Positions 15,715 through 22,825 of a stretch of 22,825 nt of DNA are shown here, in pieces (within the stretch, counting starts at the first letter, position 1; each line of letters opens with the position of its first letter). A model generated the notes under the pieces. It ran no database searches, had not been told where the DNA came from, and saw only the letters and a program-made list of their open reading frames with translations. The translations under genes were made by a program, and so were the position numbers. The stretch covers positions 1 through 22,825 of the forward strand of contig JBFWVT010000083.1 in assembly GCA_050246595.1 (NCBI GenBank), written 5' to 3'. This DNA comes from DATARH01 sp050246595. GTDB taxonomy: Bacteria; Pseudomonadota; Alphaproteobacteria; ATCC43930; CGMCC-115725.

Positions 15715-16185
15715 ATGGATCAATCGAGCGCAAGTAATGTTACGACCACGCTCAATCATCTGATATCGACCGCACAGGACGGCGTTAACGGCATCGGTCG
15801 AGCAATCGAGGATGCACAGGAGCAGCAGCTAAAAGCGACGCTCAGAGAGATTCACCAGAACCGTGAGCAGATGGTTCAAGAGCTTAAGGCCGTCGTGACA
15901 CAGCTGGGCGGAGATCCGAATCAGAGCGGAACATTGGCCGGTGCAGCACATCGTGCCTTTATGGAGGTCAAGGAGATGGTGACCGGATCCCGTGATCAAG
16001 CCCTGATCCAGGAATGCATTCGCGGCGACGAGCACGCGGTGAATGAGTTCAATGATGCGCTGACCGAGCTTGGCCCAAGCGCTCCTGGGGCTGCCCGTTC
16101 CGTTATCCAAAGCTGTCTTCAGCGCATTCAAACGGCACTCCAGCGCTACCATCAGCTGGCCCACTCCGGTGCCGGTGCAGGCTGA
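15715..16185 (+). CDS. DUF2383 / PA2169-type four-helix-bundle protein
   Basis: The 156-residue helical protein has the hallmarks of the PA2169/DUF2383 family: NHLISTAQDGVNGIGRAI, an LREIHQNREQMVQELKAVV stretch with LGGDP following, then HRAFMEVKEMVTG and ALIQECIRGDEHAVNEFNDAL. The fold is ferritin-like, and members are part of stress regulons. ATG 15715 is preceded by CAGGAG eight bases upstream. I saw no EcfG motif in the 157 bases before it, so it may be read from the DUF378 promoter or have another one. It overlaps the most likely start of the next gene. Confidence 0.85.
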   Translation: MDQSSASNVTTTLNHLISTAQDGVNGIGRAIEDAQEQQLKATLREIHQNREQMVQELKAVVTQLGGDPNQSGTLAGAAHRAFMEVKEMVTGSRDQALIQECIRGDEHAVNEFNDALTELGPSAPGAARSVIQSCLQRIQTALQRYHQLAHSGAGAG

Positions 16186-17362
16186 CCCGCGGTCAGATGA
16201 ACCGGGGCAGAGTTCAGAACTGCCCCGCGTTCTTCAGCAGCAACATGGAAATCCATGCTTTCTCCGCGCTGGCATAGACGCAGCGCATGTACCGTCGGGG
16301 CGGATAACGGCTGCATCACTGTGCCAGCAGGCACGGGAGCAATTCCGCGACTGGCTTTCGACCGTTCGCGAAGGCGGTCCGTTGCTCGTGCTGGCGCACC
16401 ACGATGCCGATGGGCTTGCCGCGGCAGCGATCTTCGCCCGCTCGTTGCGGGCTGCAGGGTGGCCAGTTCACGTCAGAATTGTCGGCCGCGGCGAGAATGC
16501 GTGGTCCGCCGAAATGCGCCACGAATTGCAAACGGCGTGGGACATTGCGGGGATTATCGCAGCAGATCTGGGAGTACAGAGTGGTCCCATACTCCCAGGG
16601 GAGCCCACGATCCTTATAGACCACCATGTCCCGGCTGCTGCCGAGACCGCGTCCACAATCATAACGGGATACGGCTCCGAGCCGATCCCTACATCCAGCC
16701 TGCTGGCGTACTGGTGCATCAGCGCTATCGTCGATCCCGACTCCCTGCTGTGGATTGCCGCCCTCGGTATCATCGGGGACATCGCAGAGAAGCCCGGCTT
16801 CGCCGAGCTCAAGGAAGCCCGGGTCCGCTACGGGATTACATCCCTTCGTCGGGCGGTGGCACTCATAAACGCGGCCCGACGTTCGGCTTCAGGGGATGCC
16901 GGGCCGGCTCTTGCACTGCTGATGAAAGCGACCGGACCAGATGACGTCTCATCCGGGAAGTTCGCGGAAACCGCAGTCCTGATAAAAGCTCAAGAAGAAG
17001 TCAAACACGAGATGGATAACGCCCGGCGGGTCCCACCAAAGGTGAGGAACGGGATCGCCCTGATCCGGCTTCATTCGCCCTGCCAGATCCATCCACTGAT
17101 CGCACAGCAATGGCGGGGGCGCTTCAAAAACGAAATCGTGATTGCCGCCAATACAGGATACAGGCCGGGGTGGGTTCACTTTGCCGTGCGCAGCGCGCGG
17201 GATGTCGATCTCATCGAATTCTTGGCCTCGCACGCGCCGCCGGATGCGGGCAACGGTTACGGCCATGGTCACCGGGCGGCAACTGGTGGGGCTCTTCGCC
17301 CCGGAGCTTGGAACGAGTTCGTGTCCGATCTCGGCTTTGGCCTAGAGGACCACGTCAGATGA
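16169..17362 (+). CDS. DHH-family (RecJ-like) phosphoesterase / exonuclease
   Basis: About 397 residues with GTG 16169 as start (GTG 16175 also possible). No ATG, GTG or TTG is in frame between 16178 and the catalytic motif, so a non-ATG start overlapping the upstream gene is likely. DHH motifs: LAHHDADGLAAAAIF (H77-H-D-A-D81-G), AADLG at 131-135, and IDHH at 150-153. The C-terminal DHHA1-type motif GHGHRAATGGAL begins at 365, where nucleases of this superfamily have GGGHxxA. RecJ, a member of this superfamily, is a 5'-3' single-strand exonuclease with two metal ions; other members cleave nucleotides such as nanoRNA or cyclic dinucleotides. Its stop overlaps the uvsE start (ATGA), which points to DNA processing. 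The precise substrate is inferred, not shown. Confidence 0.8.
   Translation: MPVQADPRSDEPGQSSELPRVLQQQHGNPCFLRAGIDAAHVPSGRITAASLCQQAREQFRDWLSTVREGGPLLVLAHHDADGLAAAAIFARSLRAAGWPVHVRIVGRGENAWSAEMRHELQTAWDIAGIIAADLGVQSGPILPGEPTILIDHHVPAAAETASTIITGYGSEPIPTSSLLAYWCISAIVDPDSLLWIAALGIIGDIAEKPGFAELKEARVRYGITSLRRAVALINAARRSASGDAGPALALLMKATGPDDVSSGKFAETAVLIKAQEEVKHEMDNARRVPPKVRNGIALIRLHSPCQIHPLIAQQWRGRFKNEIVIAANTGYRPGWVHFAVRSARDVDLIEFLASHAPPDAGNGYGHGHRAATGGALRPGAWNEFVSDLGFGLEDHVR
16204..16226 (+). other. Hairpin between DUF2383 and DHH coding parts
   Basis: GGGGCAG and CTGCCCC are seven-base arms with a nine-base loop that itself contains the GTTC-A-GAAC palindrome. It has no T-tract. It could slow transcription or affect translation of the DHH gene whose likely start lies just before it. 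Confidence 0.35.
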
Positions 17363-18492
17363 CAGGGGCGCGTCCGCTACGGCTTGGCTTTGCCGTCAAG
17401 GTTCTCGGGAAGCCGGGTCTCAAGAGCAACGATACGCGGCGATGGCAGAATGCACCTCACCTGAAGGTCTCACTGGAGTATCTCAATCAGATATATGACT
17501 ATCTAGCGGATGCTAAAATTGACATGTACCGCATGTCGTCAGACCTGGCGCCCTATGCGACTCATCCCGATATGCCACAATTCCACGATCAAGTAGCGGA
17601 GAGCGCACGTGACTTGCAGACCGTAGGGAGAAAGGCCAGGCAGCTTGGGCTTCGGCTCTCTTTTCACCCTTCACAATTTGTTATCTTGAATAGCCCGGAC
17701 CCGGAGATCACGCGAAAGAGCATTCGGGATCTGACATCACAGGCAGAAATCCTCGATGCAATGGATCTGGATCCAGAAGCCGTCATAGTCCTCCACGTCG
17801 GCGGGGTTTACGGAGATCGTGTCCAGAGCCGCGCACGATGGGCCAAGACGTGGCCAACTCTACCAGAGCCGGTGCGCAGGCGACTGGTGCTGGAAAACGA
17901 TGATTTGAGGTTTTCTGCGGCCGACGTGCTCTGGGTGCACGAGCTGACCGGTGTGCGACTTGTATTCGACTATCAGCATTTTTGGTGCTTCAACCCCGAA
18001 CGCGTCGACATGGTTGAAGCGCTTCGAAGATTTCTGACGAGTTGGTCATTGGTGCAGCGGCCGAAGATCCACTTTTCATCACCACGGACTGAATTACGTG
18101 AAGTAGAGCGGACGGACAGCCGAACCAGGAAGAAATCGACAGTTTTCCTCCCGCCTATCTTTACGGCGCATGCTGACTTCTGCAACCCGTTTGAGTTCAT
18201 TCGTTTCATGAGAGACGCAGCAGGGCTTGAGTTCGATGTGATGCTGGAAGCAAAGGCTAAAGATCTGGCTCTGCTCAGGCTCCGCGCTGACCTCCTACGG
18301 TATGCACCCGATACTGCGGCTCGATTTGGCATCGTGCCTGACAGCCCCGGGTTGTCCGGCGGTGAACGGATAACATCGGAGCAGCTCGATCAGGTGACTG
18401 GGGAAATTGGGCCAGATGAAGGGGCAGATCTCCCGGATCAGCCGCGCTGGGCTGACGGAGTTGCTCAGGACCGGCCACCAGTCAGAACTTGA
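17359..18492 (+). CDS. uvsE: UV damage endonuclease UvsE
   Basis: The 377-residue protein is a TIM-barrel UV damage endonuclease. It nicks DNA 5' of cyclobutane dimers, (6-4) photoproducts and some other lesions, starting an alternative excision pathway. The family's barrel segments and expected metal ligands are visible: H103 (SFHPSQF), H146 (VLHVGGVYGD), E179 (VLENDD), D204 and H207 (FDYQHF), H238 (KIHFSS), H271 (AHADFCNPFEF) and E297 (VMLEAKAKDLALL). The ATG at 17359-17361 overlaps the stop of the DHH gene by ATGA, a sign of translational coupling. The C-terminal 70 residues are hydrophilic and longer than the core enzyme needs. UvsE is patchily distributed in bacteria, so it may have been gained by transfer. 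The family call is firm. Confidence 0.92.
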   Translation: MTGARPLRLGFAVKVLGKPGLKSNDTRRWQNAPHLKVSLEYLNQIYDYLADAKIDMYRMSSDLAPYATHPDMPQFHDQVAESARDLQTVGRKARQLGLRLSFHPSQFVILNSPDPEITRKSIRDLTSQAEILDAMDLDPEAVIVLHVGGVYGDRVQSRARWAKTWPTLPEPVRRRLVLENDDLRFSAADVLWVHELTGVRLVFDYQHFWCFNPERVDMVEALRRFLTSWSLVQRPKIHFSSPRTELREVERTDSRTRKKSTVFLPPIFTAHADFCNPFEFIRFMRDAAGLEFDVMLEAKAKDLALLRLRADLLRYAPDTAARFGIVPDSPGLSGGERITSEQLDQVTGEIGPDEGADLPDQPRWADGVAQDRPPVRT

Positions 18493-18591
18493 TGGCAAAT
18501 GGCGGTGGAAAAGGATCGCTTATAAGGCGGATTGGCTAACAATTGCACGGAGGTAGCGTTTAGGGAGCACGTAATCTGGAGTAGTCTCAAC

Positions 18592-19068
18592 ATGCAAATA
18601 GATATCGGTATCGAAGAGGCCGATCGACGTGCGATCGCGGAGGGGCTTTCTCACCTTCTTGCTGATACGTACACGCTGTATCTGAAAACCCACAACTTCC
18701 ATTGGAATGTTGAAGGACCGCTGTTTAACACGTTGCACCTCATGTTCGAGCAGCAATACGTGGAGCTTGCCGCTGCCGTTGATCTCATCGCCGAGAGAAT
18801 TCGGGCTCTCGGGTTTCCCGCGCCCGGCAGTTACAGCGAATTCTCCCGGCTGGCGACGGTTAAGGAAGCGAGTGGAGCGCCGCCAGCTGCCGAGGAGATG
18901 ATCAGACAGCTCACCCGCGATCAGGAGCTCGTGGCGAAAACGGCGCGCTCAATCTTTGAAGCGGCCGAGCGGGCACGTGACGAGCCGACTGCTGATTTGC
19001 TGACACAGCGGCTACAGATCCACGAAAAAACCGCCTGGATGTTACGGGCTTTGGGAAAAGGGCTTTGA
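18592..19068 (+). CDS. dps: Dps, DNA-binding ferritin-like stress protein
   Basis: The 158-residue protein is a Dps-family dodecameric ferritin that oxidises and stores iron with hydrogen peroxide and protects DNA. Key residues are H37 (HNFHWNVEGP), H49, D64 and E68 (AAVDLIAERI), forming the inter-subunit ferroxidase site, with the classic FEQQYVELAAAVDLIAERIR helix. I chose ATG 18592 (GGAG nine bases upstream) rather than the longer open frame. The N-terminus is short and not strongly basic, so DNA binding by a tail is uncertain. It is likely the first gene of a stress operon with the PPOX protein, the membrane protein and the winged-helix-like protein. No clear EcfG motif was found upstream. 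Confidence 0.92.
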   Translation: MQIDIGIEEADRRAIAEGLSHLLADTYTLYLKTHNFHWNVEGPLFNTLHLMFEQQYVELAAAVDLIAERIRALGFPAPGSYSEFSRLATVKEASGAPPAAEEMIRQLTRDQELVAKTARSIFEAAERARDEPTADLLTQRLQIHEKTAWMLRALGKGL

Positions 19069-19118
19069 GCAAGGCCGTGAGGCATGCAGATGCCGCGGAT
19101 CGAGGTGAAAGCAGGGCC

Positions 19119-19598
19119 ATGACCGGTGACCGCGACGCCGACCGCGTCTGGAAGCTGATCGAGAAGATCGGCTTCTGCATGCTGAGCACGCATGACGGCG
19201 AGGACATCCGCGCGCGGCCGATGGCGGCGCACATCGACCGAAACGAGCACGCGATCTACTTCCTGACCGACAGAGACAGCCACAAGGACGAGGACATCGA
19301 GCGCAATCCCAATGTCGGGCTCGCCTTTGCCGATACCGGTGGCCAGAAATATGTGTCGCTGACCGGCCGCGCCGCCCTCTCCAACGATCGGCAGAAGATC
19401 AAGGAGCTCTGGTCGACGCCGGCCAAGGCTTGGTGGGACAGCCCCGACGATCCGTCCATCCGCGTGCTCAAGGTCACGCCCAAAGACGCGCAATACTGGG
19501 ACAGCCCCGGCACGGTGGTCAGCTACGTCAAGATGCTCGCTGCGGCAATGACGGACAGCCGCCCCGCTATGGGCGACAACGCCAAGGTCACGCTGTAG
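19119..19598 (+). CDS. Pyridoxamine 5'-phosphate oxidase-fold general stress protein
   Basis: The 159-residue protein has the split-barrel fold of the general stress protein 26 group of PPOX-like proteins: WKLIEKIGFCMLSTHDG, IRARPMAAH, IYFLTDRDSHK, NPNVGLAFADTG and YVSLTGRAAL, with a C-terminal tryptophan-rich region (AKAWWDSPDDPSIRVLKVTP). Such proteins bind FMN or FAD and are stress-induced; the reaction is usually unknown. ATG 19119 (AAAGCAGGG upstream) is preferred over the TTG at 19065 because family homology starts there. It follows dps by 50 bases and precedes the membrane gene by 29 bases. Confidence 0.85.
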   Translation: MTGDRDADRVWKLIEKIGFCMLSTHDGEDIRARPMAAHIDRNEHAIYFLTDRDSHKDEDIERNPNVGLAFADTGGQKYVSLTGRAALSNDRQKIKELWSTPAKAWWDSPDDPSIRVLKVTPKDAQYWDSPGTVVSYVKMLAAAMTDSRPAMGDNAKVTL

Positions 19599-19627
19599 CG
19601 CGACCGAGCGAAACAGGAGCGCCTCTG

Positions 19628-20116
19628 ATGGACCGCTGGCTGCGGATCGGCTTGTCGGCGCTCGTAACCGGGACGGTCGCGAGTGTCGTCTCGACCGCCG
19701 CTCTCGCACTGGTTGCTCGAGCGGAAGGTAAAGGCACGTTCCAACCGACGAACGCCACCAGCCATTGGCTGCATGGCGATGGCGCGGCGTTGCACCGCGA
19801 GCCTGACGCCGCTCATACGCTCGTCGGCTATGCCACTCATCACGCTTCGGCGCTGTTCTGGGCCATACCGTTTGAGGTCTGGCTCGCCGCCCGGCCGCCC
19901 CGCACCACCGCCGGGTTGCTGCGCGATGCGTGCGTGATGTCGGTGATCGCCGCGGCTATCGATTATGGCGTGACGCCCAAGCGACTGACGCCAGGCTGGG
20001 AGCTGGTGCTGTCCAAGCGCTCGATGGCGGCGACCTTTGGAGCGATGGCGCTCGGGCTCGCCGCCGGCGCGCTCCTCGCCCGCGCGTGGCTCGGCGAGAA
20101 TGAGAGGGAGGCCTGA
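19628..20116 (+). CDS. Conserved membrane protein of unknown function
   Basis: The 162-residue protein has four predicted hydrophobic segments: about 7-30 (GLSALVTGTVASVVSTAALA), 65-88, 95-117 and 133-155 (AATFGAMALGLAAGALLARA). A conserved-looking loop TNATSHWLHGD lies between the first two. Function is unknown. AACAGGAG precedes ATG 19628 by eight bases. It is in a run with dps and the PPOX protein, and its stop touches the start of the following gene without a gap, so the two small proteins are likely made together. Confidence 0.6.
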   Translation: MDRWLRIGLSALVTGTVASVVSTAALALVARAEGKGTFQPTNATSHWLHGDGAALHREPDAAHTLVGYATHHASALFWAIPFEVWLAARPPRTTAGLLRDACVMSVIAAAIDYGVTPKRLTPGWELVLSKRSMAATFGAMALGLAAGALLARAWLGENEREA

Positions 20117-20380
20117 ATGGCAGGATTGATCGACGGCCTCTCCGACAAGGCGCTCTCCGTCTTCGTGTTCGCCGCCTATCACGAGCTAGCCAGCGGACAG
20201 AAGGTCACGAGCGTCGTCCGACGCGACCATGCCGGCCATGTAGCCGATCCCGATGGCGTTGCCGAGCTCGAACGCCATGGCCTTATCAGCCAAAGTGGGG
20301 AGTTTCTGCATTTCAGTGCCGAAGGCGAAAGGTTCCTCGAGGCGCTGCTGGTCGCGATCCGTCAGCAGGCCGAGCGTTGA
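20117..20380 (+). CDS. Small winged-helix-like protein
   Basis: The 87-residue protein has a helix-rich N-terminus (ALSVFVFAAYHELASGQKV) and a winged-helix-like C-terminal part, DPDGVAELERHGLISQSGEFLHFSAEGERFLEALL, with the GLI...hxLTxxGxxFL pattern. It may bind DNA or a partner. Its ATG directly follows the TGA of the membrane-protein gene, so translation is coupled. The pair could act as a membrane-linked regulator, which is inference. Confidence 0.55.
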   Translation: MAGLIDGLSDKALSVFVFAAYHELASGQKVTSVVRRDHAGHVADPDGVAELERHGLISQSGEFLHFSAEGERFLEALLVAIRQQAER

Positions 20381-20779
20381 CGCGCGGAGCGTTCGCCCGG
20401 GGATCAGGTTCTCTTTTTGAGCTCATCGGGCTTGTGCACGGCTATCTTGCCGCTTTCGAGAACAGCCGCATCTCTCGACGCGGCAATATGCCCGCACGGT
20501 CCATCGGTGAATGGAGCACGCCGGGCTCAACAGCTCGACGTACGCCACCCGCTCGATGCGGCGAACGAAGACGCGGCAACGTGACGCGATTCAGCAGAAC
20601 CGGAGAAAGGGGAAAACGATGTCACCTAGTTGGATCTCGAATTAGTAATTTTGGTCACGGCTACCAATAGCGCGATCACAGGATGTCCTCCGTGCAGGGA
20701 GCGGCTTCATTCAGGTCGCCATGGCGGGAAACAAGCGGCTAACGCCACGTCTCCAGGACAGCACCGGGGGGAGGACACC
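20381..20779 (+). other. Intergenic region upstream of the TPR gene
   Basis: About 400 bases without a recognisable gene. An eight-codon ORF (ATG at 20619, MSPSWISN) has GAGAAAGGGGAAAACG upstream, like a leader peptide or a truncated start, but nothing else supports it. Confidence 0.3.
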
Positions 20780-22078
20780 ATGCTTGCCGACGATTACGGT
20801 AATCCACTGACAACGGCATCTTCGGCTGCCCGTGACGCCTATGTTGCCGGTTACCGCTTATTGTTCATGACCTGGCCGGGAGCCGATAAGGAATTCGCGC
20901 GTGCGACCGAAGCGGACCCGGGCTTCGCGCTCGCCCATCTTGGCACCGCACAGGTGGCAGCGATGTGGGGCAATGTTCCGGCGGCGCAGGCTGCGTTCGC
21001 CGCGGCCAAGGCTGCCGCCGTCCGGCTCAGCGATCGTGAAGCAAGCCACCTTGGTGTTTTCGAAAAGCTGTTTGCAGGTCGGATCGGGGTCGCTCTGGAA
21101 GCCGCACGCGCACACCTCGACGCCTGGCCGCGTGATGCCGCTGTATTTAGCGTTTACGCGCCAATCGGTGGCCTCATCAGCTTGGAAGCTGCACCGGGCA
21201 GCAAGCGCCGGCAGGCTGAGGTCATGGACGCCTTTGTCCAGCATTACGGCGATGATTGGTGGTTTGCCGCTCATCGCGCCATGGCGCTGGCTGACGTCGG
21301 CCGGCTCGATGAGGCACGTTCGCTTGCGGAGTACGCACTGCGCAGCGAGCCACGTAATGCGTGGGCCGCTCACTCCCGCGCCCATGTCGCCTACGAGGCC
21401 GGCGAACCGGAAGGCGGTCGCGCGGTGCTGGCCACGTTCCTTGCCGCCGCACCGCGGGAGTGTACGTTGTGGGGCCATCTCGCATGGCATCTTGCGATCG
21501 CGGAACTGCATGCCGGCAATCATGAGGCGGCGCACGCAAGGTTCGAAGCGGACGTGGCGCTGGAGGTCCATAGCGGGCTGCCGCGCGGGAAAGTGACGGA
21601 TGCGGTCTCCTTTCTGTGGCGATGGGAGCTCGCCGGCCATCCGCGCGACCTGGACCGCTGGCGCACATTCGACGCACGCGCTCGTGCTCTGCTGCCAAGG
21701 GCGGCAATATCCCTCGCCGATATCCATGTCGCGCTGGCGGATGCCGTCGCGGGCAACGATGAGGGCCTCGCCGAGCGCCTGGCGCAGATGGACGAACTGG
21801 AGCAGGCGGGACGTTACCCGGCGGGCGGCGTTCCGCAGACGGTCGCGCGAGGGCTCGCCTCATATGCAAGCGGCGACCAAGCCGGCGCTATCGCCGTGCT
21901 TGCATCCCTGCTTCCCGAGTTGGAGCGTATCGGTCAGGCCAGCCGGGCGCAGCAAGACATTGTCGAATTCACAGTCCTGCGCGCCTGCGCCGAACTCGGA
22001 TGCTACGATGAGCTGCGCGAGCTGTTAGCGCACCGGCGTAAGGGGCCGGGTCCGGTGCCGGTTGCTGGCGTCCACTGA
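20780..22078 (+). CDS. TPR-repeat protein, TTC38-like
   Basis: The 432-residue protein starts MLADDYGNPLTTASSAARDAY and consists of helical repeats resembling tetratricopeptide units: FARATEADPGFALAHLGTAQ, ADVGRLDEARSLAEYALRSE, and AVLASLLPELERIGQASRAQ. The layout matches the TTC38-type (tetratricopeptide repeat protein 38) family found in many alphaproteobacteria, with no enzymatic domain. Its role is unknown; such proteins act as scaffolds. GGGGGGAGGACACC precedes ATG 20780. It lies downstream of the Dps operon on the same strand but is 400 bases away, so it is probably separately transcribed. Confidence 0.8.
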   Translation: MLADDYGNPLTTASSAARDAYVAGYRLLFMTWPGADKEFARATEADPGFALAHLGTAQVAAMWGNVPAAQAAFAAAKAAAVRLSDREASHLGVFEKLFAGRIGVALEAARAHLDAWPRDAAVFSVYAPIGGLISLEAAPGSKRRQAEVMDAFVQHYGDDWWFAAHRAMALADVGRLDEARSLAEYALRSEPRNAWAAHSRAHVAYEAGEPEGGRAVLATFLAAAPRECTLWGHLAWHLAIAELHAGNHEAAHARFEADVALEVHSGLPRGKVTDAVSFLWRWELAGHPRDLDRWRTFDARARALLPRAAISLADIHVALADAVAGNDEGLAERLAQMDELEQAGRYPAGGVPQTVARGLASYASGDQAGAIAVLASLLPELERIGQASRAQQDIVEFTVLRACAELGCYDELRELLAHRRKGPGPVPVAGVH

Positions 22079-22215
22079 CCTGCTCTCGACAGGCCCGTAT
22101 GCGCAGACACGCGCAGGCTGTCCTGGCTCATTTATGTTGAAGATGACACGTCTACTCGCCCGGCCGTTTCCATACATCGCGTACCGCGACATTGGAGCTA
22201 TTGCGAGGTAAAAAT
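22079..22215. other. Gap between convergent genes
   Basis: The TPR and WGxxGxxG genes end tail to tail here. Imperfect arms (GACAGGCC near 22088 and GGCTGTC near 22116, one bulge) may form a bidirectional terminator hairpin, but without a T-tract. Confidence 0.3.
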
Positions 22216-22458
22216 CTACCTAGTACTGGTTGTGCCATGCACGTCGTGAGTCCTCTCTCGCCGCATGAGACCTGCGAGGCCAATGAGTCCAAGAAGACCA
22301 AGCCAACCCCAGTTGAAGTCACGGTCGTCGTCACGGTTCGCAGTGGTGGCTCCGCCAGTGGTGCCCCCGCCTGGGGCTTGCGCGAAAGCAGCACCTGCAC
22401 TTCCAACCAGCATGGAAGCGGCCAGTGCAACGGCAGCCAACTTGCGTGCTACTATCAT
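22216..22458 (-). CDS. WGxxGxxG small membrane-anchored or secreted protein
   Basis: The 80-residue protein has an N-terminal signal peptide (MIVARKLAAVALAASMLVGS, cleavage likely after AFA at 25). A short glycine/threonine linker, an acidic DDDRDFN spacer and the WGWLGLLGLIGLAGLMRRER hydrophobic segment follow, fitting the WGxxGxxG family of small anchoring domains with a positive tail. The mature protein would lie at the inner membrane facing the periplasm. Function is unknown. Start at 22458 is preceded by AGGGAG nine bases away, and an EcfG-like promoter lies upstream on the minus strand. Confidence 0.75.
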   Translation of the reverse strand: MIVARKLAAVALAASMLVGSAGAAFAQAPGGGTTGGATTANRDDDRDFNWGWLGLLGLIGLAGLMRRERTHDVHGTTSTR

Positions 22459-22494
22459 AGGTTAAATCTCCCTAACCAGTATGGGTGCTTTGTT

Positions 22495-22519
22495 AACTCC
22501 ACTCACGGTGAGGTGTTCC
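22495..22519 (-). promoter_or_regulatory. EcfG-type general stress promoter (candidate), minus strand
   Basis: On the minus strand GGAAC (22519-22515) and AGTT (22498-22495) are separated by 16 bases, with the start of the WGxxGxxG gene 36 bases downstream. The -10 has A instead of C as first base. Confidence 0.4.
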
Positions 22520-22770
22520 GCGATCCTTGCAAGAGCGCGCCCGCACGCGGCATCCTGCGGCCGCCCGAGATTGAGACACGTGAAGGGCACGCCTGCCGAA
22601 GAATATTTCAAACCCAAACCTGGAGTGCAATAGCTGGCATTGTGGAAATTGCTCTCAGAATGTACCGGTAATTACCGCTTCCCGCTCGTCGACGCGTTCA
22701 AACCGCTCAACAGCGCGATCCTGGCCCGAAATTGCCGAGTATCTGGCGAATGTCGGCTTACAGGCTTACC
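22520..22770. other. Right-edge region without recognisable gene
   Basis: No gene recognised; the window ends inside or shortly before further sequence. An open frame could run into the right edge on the plus strand, but it passes through the hairpin repeat. Confidence 0.3.
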
Positions 22771-22810
22771 TCATCCTGAGGCGCCTCGCGAAGCGAGGCC
22801 TCGAAGGACG
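22771..22810. repeat. Dispersed palindromic (REP-like) repeat
   Basis: The sequence runs TCATCCTGAGG, then CCTCGC-GAA-GCGAGG (22784-22798), then CCTCGAAGGAC. It resembles the intergenic repeats of alphaproteobacteria with the TCATCCTGAGG...CCTCGAAGGATG pattern. The inner arms are perfect (six bases, three-base loop); the outer arms are imperfect. Confidence 0.6.
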
Positions 22811-22825
22811 CACGATGCCGATGCC

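Noticed and set aside
18493..18591. Possible EcfG promoter upstream of dps
   Set aside because: No GGAAC element at suitable distance was found; only a weak AT-rich -10-like stretch (TTATAAGG) is present.
20377..20670. TTG-initiated frame overlapping the winged-helix-like gene, and the eight-codon ORF at 20619
   Set aside because: No family pattern and no conserved leader-peptide features such as repeated codons or a following attenuator hairpin.
1..22825. Search for CRISPR arrays, tRNA genes and phage integrase
   Set aside because: No regularly spaced repeats, no tRNA-like TTCGAAT arm with acceptor pairing, and no tyrosine or serine recombinase motifs were seen.

Overview
The window is a GC-rich stretch of chromosome or large plasmid. 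It looks like an alphaproteobacterium, most likely a sphingomonad-type genome (inference). The grounds are high GC with alphaproteobacterial gene families, a GTTC-N7-GTTC LexA-type box, several GGAAC-N16/17-NGTT motifs of the EcfG general-stress type, and a dispersed hairpin repeat at the right edge. No rRNA, tRNA, CRISPR array or integrase was seen.

Left part (1-9000), an accessory and rearranged region. It starts with an IS110-family transposase that has lost its C-terminus, then a small DUF1488-like gene on the minus strand broken by an in-frame stop, with an SOS-box-like motif just upstream. Next comes a tight two-gene operon for an Mre11/Rad50-like pair: an SbcD/YhaO-type metallophosphoesterase and a 1169-residue YhaN/SbcC-type ATPase. 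After it lie an internally deleted second copy of the small gene, the first ~60 codons of a DUF4011-type helicase gene cut off by what looks like a transposase tail, and an uncharacterised conserved protein. The two small-gene copies are direct repeats bracketing the nuclease/ATPase pair. Together this reads as a decayed repair or defence island.

Middle part (9000-13800), metabolic genes. A lone GNAT acetyltransferase is followed by a minus-strand operon: DUF1127-like small protein, type II haloacid-dehalogenase-like hydrolase, two-domain GNAT acetyltransferase, and sarcosine-oxidase-like FAD enzyme. A divergent LysR regulator shares the promoter region, which holds inverted repeats. The set probably handles an amine or amino-acid-like compound, but the substrate is not readable.

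Right part (14300-22500), a stress and DNA-protection cluster: hemerythrin-like protein, DUF378 membrane protein, DUF2383/PA2169-type protein, a DHH (RecJ-like) phosphoesterase translationally coupled to the UV damage endonuclease UvsE, Dps, a general-stress PPOX-fold protein, a membrane protein, a small winged-helix-like protein, a TTC38-type TPR protein and a WGxxGxxG small secreted or membrane protein. EcfG-like motifs precede the hemerythrin, DUF378 and WGxxGxxG genes. The most interesting idea here is that UvsE and the DHH protein form a two-protein lesion-excision unit, with UvsE nicking and the exonuclease resecting. The second is that the nuclease/ATPase pair belongs to a partly destroyed defence locus.
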